From: an uncultured Oscillospiraceae bacterium
Lineage (GTDB): Bacteria > Bacillota > Clostridia > Oscillospirales > Oscillospiraceae
Direction: 5' to 3'
DNA length: 8,980 bases
Assembly (NCBI GenBank): GCA_944385065.1
Contig: CALWVX010000067.1
Location: 1-8,980, forward strand
The stretch's first letter is position 1, and every line of letters begins with the position of its first letter. This document shows, piece after piece, positions 6,320 through 8,980 of this stretch. The translations under genes and the position numbers were made by a program. A model generated the notes under the pieces. It searched no databases. It worked only from the letters and a program-made list of their open reading frames with translations, and had not been told where the DNA came from.

Positions 6320-7030
6320 TCACAGATCCAGCAGGACGGCAAACACCAGGGCGGGCAGCAGGTTGGCCACCCGGATCTGCTCTTTGCGGATCAGATTGAG
6401 TCCGACGCAGAAAATCAGGATGGAGCCCACAAAGGACAGCCGGTCCAGCGCCCCCTGAGAAATAAAGGAGCCGGCAAAGAAAGCCGCCGCCGTGACCGCC
6501 CCCTGGAAGATCCCAACGGGCACAGCCGCAAACACGCATCCCTTTCCCTGAGAGGCGGCCATGACGCAGATAATGATGGCGTCCAGCACCCCCTTGGCCA
6601 GAAGAATCGAGTAATCTCCCGCCACGGCGTCCTGGATCGAGCCCACCACCGCCATGGCCCCAATGCAGACCGTACAGGAAGCGGACACAAAGGCGGAAAT
6701 AAAGCGCCCGTCGCCGCCGCTGACGCTCTTTTCCCGCAGCCAGGCGCCCAGGCGGGCCACGCCGCCCTCCAGATTCAGCAGCTCTCCCGCCGCCGCCCCC
6801 AGAGCCAGGCTGACAATCATCAGCATCGTCCCCCGGACGGAGAGGGAAGTCCCCTCCACCGTCAGCATGTATTCCAGCGCGCCTCCGGCGCCCAGAAACA
6901 AAATCGCCGCGCCGGTGGCCGCCATTAGAGTCTCCCGCATCCGCTCGCCGATCCGGCTCCCGAACAGCAGGCCGAACAGCCCGCCGAACAGAATGCAGGC
7001 CACATTGATCAAAGTTCCCAGCCCGGGCAT
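6320..7030 (-). CDS. DUF554 family membrane protein (YdfK-like)
   Basis: This polytopic membrane protein of unknown function belongs to the DUF554 family, like Bacillus YdfK. The 236 residues match the family's usual length. About seven or eight hydrophobic segments are visible: near 4-24, 38-55, 68-85, 111-131, 142-160, 165-187, 198-214 and 221-236. The central SASCTVCIGAMAVVGSIQD (116-134) and AKGVLDAI (145-152) are typical family stretches. The ATG at 7028-7030 has GAGGAG eight bases upstream, inside the last codons of the PP-loop gene, and only five bases separate it from that gene's stop. A longer frame starting within the upstream gene has no supporting binding site. Tight spacing places it in one operon with its upstream neighbour. 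A transport role is plausible from topology but not demonstrated. Confidence 0.9.
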   Translation of the reverse strand: MPGLGTLINVACILFGGLFGLLFGSRIGERMRETLMAATGAAILFLGAGGALEYMLTVEGTSLSVRGTMLMIVSLALGAAAGELLNLEGGVARLGAWLREKSVSGGDGRFISAFVSASCTVCIGAMAVVGSIQDAVAGDYSILLAKGVLDAIIICVMAASQGKGCVFAAVPVGIFQGAVTAAAFFAGSFISQGALDRLSFVGSILIFCVGLNLIRKEQIRVANLLPALVFAVLLDL

Positions 7031-7035
7031 CGCAC

Positions 7036-7800
7036 TCACTCCTCCATTTCTTCCGGCAGCGGCCTGCGCCGGTGCTCCCTGGGCCCCCACTCCGGCAGAG
7101 GCAGCCGCTGCATGGCCCCGAAGGCCCTGGCCTTCAGTCCCGGATAACGCCCCTGCAGCTCGTAGATCAGTTCCTTGATCTCCTGGCGCTTGGTGTTTCC
7201 GTCGGCAGGGCAGGGGTTCTCCACCACGGGCAGCTCCAGCCGCTGAGCCGTGTGGCGGATCAGTTTCTCCCCGCAGTAAAGCAGGGGGCGGATCTGGGTG
7301 ATCCCCGTCCGGTCCAGATAGGTCACCGGCTGGAAGCAGGAAAGCCGTCCCTCGAAGATCAGGGACAGGAAGAAGGTCTCCACCGCGTCATCATAGTGGT
7401 GGCCCAGGGCAATTTTTTCAAGTCCCCGTTCCTGGAGCACCCCGTGCAGGGCCCCCCGGCGCATTTTGGCGCACATGGAACAGGGGTTTTTCTCCCGGCG
7501 CAGGTCAAAGATCACATGGTGAATCTCGCTCTTTTTTAAGGTATAGGGCACACCCAGCGTCCGGCAGTACGCCTCCACCGGCGAAAAGTCCATCCCCGGA
7601 CGCCCGTCGGCATGCCCCATATCCAGAGTAACCGCCTCCACCTCAAAGGGGACGGGGTAAAACTCCCTCAGCCTGGCCAGGGCGGTCAGCAGCATCAGGG
7701 AGTCCTTTCCCCCCGACACGCCCACGGCGATCCGGTCGCCGGGCTGAATCATATCATAGTCCTCCACACACCGGCGCACCAGGGACAGGATCTTGTTCAT
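7036..7800 (-). CDS. TtcA-type tRNA 2-thiocytidine synthase family protein (PP-loop ATPase)
   Basis: This cytoplasmic adenylating enzyme of the PP-loop superfamily is probably a tRNA thiolase of the TtcA group, which makes 2-thiocytidine at position 32. In the 254 residues, the PP-loop SGGKDS is at 29-34, CSMC at 107-110 before a KMRRG stretch, and GHHYDD at 133-138. A third cysteine lies in NPCPADG (195-201), followed by NTKRQEI. E. coli TtcA uses three cysteines to hold its [4Fe-4S] cluster, so C107, C110 and C197 fit that scheme, although the distal motif has one Cys and not a CxxC pair. The ATG at 7798-7800 is chosen because GAGGAG lies eight bases upstream; upstream in-frame ATGs (at 7863 and others) have no comparable site. 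It is the first gene of the leftward run and diverges from rplM. TilS-type lysidine synthase is less likely because TilS lacks this cysteine arrangement. Confidence 0.88.
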   Translation of the reverse strand: MNKILSLVRRCVEDYDMIQPGDRIAVGVSGGKDSLMLLTALARLREFYPVPFEVEAVTLDMGHADGRPGMDFSPVEAYCRTLGVPYTLKKSEIHHVIFDLRREKNPCSMCAKMRRGALHGVLQERGLEKIALGHHYDDAVETFFLSLIFEGRLSCFQPVTYLDRTGITQIRPLLYCGEKLIRHTAQRLELPVVENPCPADGNTKRQEIKELIYELQGRYPGLKARAFGAMQRLPLPEWGPREHRRRPLPEEMEE

Positions 7801-7989
7801 CCAGACAGCTCCTCTCATACGGAACATTTGGTTGGAAAACGCCTGTTTCAGGTCCTTTTTCAACCGAAACCCGCGATTCTTTTCAGCGTAAAAACAAAAA
7901 TTGAAATCGAGTATTCAAGAGTAAAGATAAGAATTCAGGAGAAAACAGGAGATAATATCAGGCTTGCTTCTCAAATTTTAAAAAACCCG
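7801..7989. promoter_or_regulatory. AT-rich divergent intergenic region; candidate leftward promoter
   Basis: This spacer between the leftward operon and rplM holds no credible gene. On the minus strand, TGATATTAT (7952-7960) is an extended -10 (TGnTATAAT with one mismatch) that could drive the TtcA-type gene; the matching -35 position reads TAAAAT, which is poor, so the call is weak. An imperfect inverted repeat, TTGAA (7901-7905) with TTCAA (7914-7918), lies nearer the gene and could be an operator or chance. Confidence 0.3.
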
Positions 7990-8018
7990 TTGACACCCGG
8001 CCACCCCCGTACTATAAT
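7990..8018 (+). promoter_or_regulatory. Perfect-consensus sigma-A promoter of rplM-rpsI
   Basis: TTGACA (7990-7995) and TATAAT (8013-8018) are both exact consensus and exactly 17 bases apart, with a GC-rich spacer. The predicted start is about 8025, leaving a leader of roughly 85 nt. Such strength fits a highly expressed ribosomal protein operon. Confidence 0.93.
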
Positions 8019-8024
8019 ACAAAA

Positions 8025-8108
8025 CGCTCCGCTTGTACAGAGCGGAGACGTATTATTTTCAGAACCAGATTTGGTTGAGATAAGCAGAAGAAAATGGAGG
8101 TTTCACCT
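8025..8108 (+). promoter_or_regulatory. rplM leader, probable L13 autoregulatory leader
   Basis: The leader begins with a hairpin: CTCCGCT (8027-8033) pairs AGCGGAG (8041-8047) around TGTACAG, and CG/CG extends it past a bulged A. A second hairpin pairs AACCA (8063-8067) with TGGTT (8072-8076). The ribosome binding site itself can fold: AGGT (8098-8101) pairs ACCT (8105-8108) next to the start codon. Firmicutes rplM mRNAs carry a known L13 leader that L13 is thought to bind to repress its operon; position and general architecture fit. I have not aligned it to the family model. Confidence 0.55.
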
Positions 8109-8540
8109 ATGTCCACTTTCATGGCAAACAAGGGAACCATCACCCGCAGCTGGTATGTGCTGGACGCCGCCGGAAAGCCCCTGGGCAAGACCGCCGCTCT
8201 GGCCGCTGAACTGCTGCGCGGCAAGCGGAAGCCCGAGTTTACTCCCAACGCCGACTGCGGCGACTTTGTCATCGTCATCAACGCGGAAAAGGCCGTGCTC
8301 ACCGGCAAGAAGCTGGATCAGAAGTACTACCGCACCCACTCCGGCTGGGTGGGCGGCCTGAAAGAGGTCAAGTACCGCACCCTGATGCAGACCCGGCCCG
8401 AGCTGGCCATGAAGCTGGCCATCCGGGGAATGCTGCCCAAGAACACCATCAGCAGGGACTCCCTGACTCGCCTGCACATCTATCAGGGCAGCGAGCACCC
8501 GCACGCCGCCCAGAAGCCCCAGGTCTGGGACGCCGAGTAA
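8109..8540 (+). CDS. rplM: 50S ribosomal protein L13
   Basis: This is an early-assembling large-subunit protein that binds 23S rRNA. The 143 residues match the usual bacterial length of about 142-150. Visible family features are WYVLDAAGKPLGKTA (15-29), YRTHSGWVGG (74-83), RGMLPKN (106-112) and the signature HIYQGSEHPHAAQKP (123-137). The ATG at 8109-8111 follows GGAGGT by seven bases; an in-frame ATG five codons earlier overlaps that binding site and is rejected. It is the first gene of the classical rplM-rpsI pair, 16 bases ahead of rpsI. Expression is set by the consensus promoter and probably by feedback through the leader. Confidence 0.98.
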   Translation: MSTFMANKGTITRSWYVLDAAGKPLGKTAALAAELLRGKRKPEFTPNADCGDFVIVINAEKAVLTGKKLDQKYYRTHSGWVGGLKEVKYRTLMQTRPELAMKLAIRGMLPKNTISRDSLTRLHIYQGSEHPHAAQKPQVWDAE

Positions 8541-8556
8541 GAGGAGGATTTGAATC

Positions 8557-8961
8557 ATGTATAAGAGCAAGAAGCCTTATTTCTATGGGACCGGCCGCCG
8601 GAAGTCCTCCGTTGCCCGGGTCCACCTGTTCCAGAACGGCACCGGCTCCATCACCATCAACGGCCGCGACATTGACGACTACTTTGGTCTGGACACCCTG
8701 AAGCTGATCGTCCGTCAGCCCCTGGTCACCACCGATCAGCTGGGCAAGGTGGACATCGTGGCCACCGTCACCGGCGGCGGCGTCACCGGCCAGGCCGGCG
8801 CCATCCGTCACGGCATCGCCCGGGCCCTGCTCCTGAGCAACGAGGAGTACCGCCCCGCCCTGAAGGCCGCCGGGCTGCTCACCCGCGACCCTCGCATGAA
8901 GGAACGCAAGAAGTACGGCCTCAAGGCTGCCCGTCGCGCTCCGCAGTTCAGCAAGCGCTAA
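8557..8961 (+). CDS. rpsI: 30S ribosomal protein S9
   Basis: This small-subunit protein has an extended C-terminal tail that reaches the P-site tRNA. The 134-residue product is complete, slightly longer than the common 130. It shows [12 protein letters not shown] (11-22), [20 protein letters not shown] (72-91), [14 protein letters not shown] (108-121) and the invariant tail QFSKR (130-134), whose last arginine contacts tRNA in known ribosome structures. The ATG has GAGGAGG (8541-8547) nine bases upstream, just after the rplM stop, so the two genes are co-transcribed and likely coupled. No terminator is visible in the 19 bases left before the window ends. Confidence 0.98.
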   Translation: MYKSKKPYFYGTGRRKSSVARVHLFQNGTGSITINGRDIDDYFGLDTLKLIVRQPLVTTDQLGKVDIVATVTGGGVTGQAGAIRHGIARALLLSNEEYRPALKAAGLLTRDPRMKERKKYGLKAARRAPQFSKR

Positions 8962-8980
8962 ACTTTATCAAAAGTGGTCA

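Noticed and set aside
8103..8811. Minus-strand open frames opposite rplM and rpsI
   Set aside because: They are antisense to two unmistakable ribosomal protein genes and have no independent evidence.
1..8980. CRISPR array, insertion sequence, prophage, tRNA or rRNA genes
   Set aside because: No regularly spaced repeats, transposase or phage motifs, terminal inverted repeats or recognisable tRNA/rRNA sequence were seen on either strand.

Overview
The window looks like chromosome from a GC-rich Firmicute of the class Clostridia, probably an Oscillospiraceae-type gut anaerobe. The support is: coding regions with strongly G/C-biased third positions, short AT-rich intergenic islands, GGAGG-type ribosome binding sites before almost every gene, Bacillus/Clostridium-like sigma-A promoters, and Firmicute families (COG3044 ATPase, DUF554, a TtcA-type PP-loop protein, a YuiF-like permease). 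The genus is inferred, not shown.

Layout. Two ribosomal protein genes on the plus strand, rplM (L13) and rpsI (S9), fill 8109-8961. They are driven by a perfect-consensus sigma-A promoter and a structured leader that resembles the autoregulatory L13 leader of Firmicutes. Everything else is on the minus strand, read right to left. First comes a run that is probably one operon: a TtcA-type tRNA-thiolation PP-loop protein (7036-7800), a DUF554 membrane protein (6320-7030), a 55-residue hypothetical protein (6056-6223) and a COG3044 'ABC-class' P-loop ATPase (4336-6039). Next is a separate codBA operon with its own promoter: cytosine permease codB (2919-4163) directly abutting cytosine deaminase codA (1656-2918), closed by a strong intrinsic terminator (1587-1624). 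Last, after an AT-rich promoter island and a leader of about 220 nt, is a YuiF/NhaC-type permease (1-1175) that runs off the left edge.

How the genes work together. CodB imports cytosine and CodA deaminates it to uracil and ammonia, a self-contained pyrimidine-salvage and nitrogen-scavenging unit. The codBA transcript appears to start with four consecutive GC-rich stem-loops before an A-rich ribosome binding region. The ATPase and the 55-residue protein are tightly coupled (16 bp apart) and are the least understood part of the window; their proximity to a tRNA-modifying enzyme makes a link to RNA metabolism possible, but nothing in the sequence proves it.

I see no CRISPR array, insertion sequence, phage gene, tRNA or rRNA. 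Most of the window is ordinary core and metabolic sequence. The points worth a second look are the ATPase/small-protein pair, the untyped leaders of codB and of the permease, and an 11-codon reading frame ahead of the small protein.
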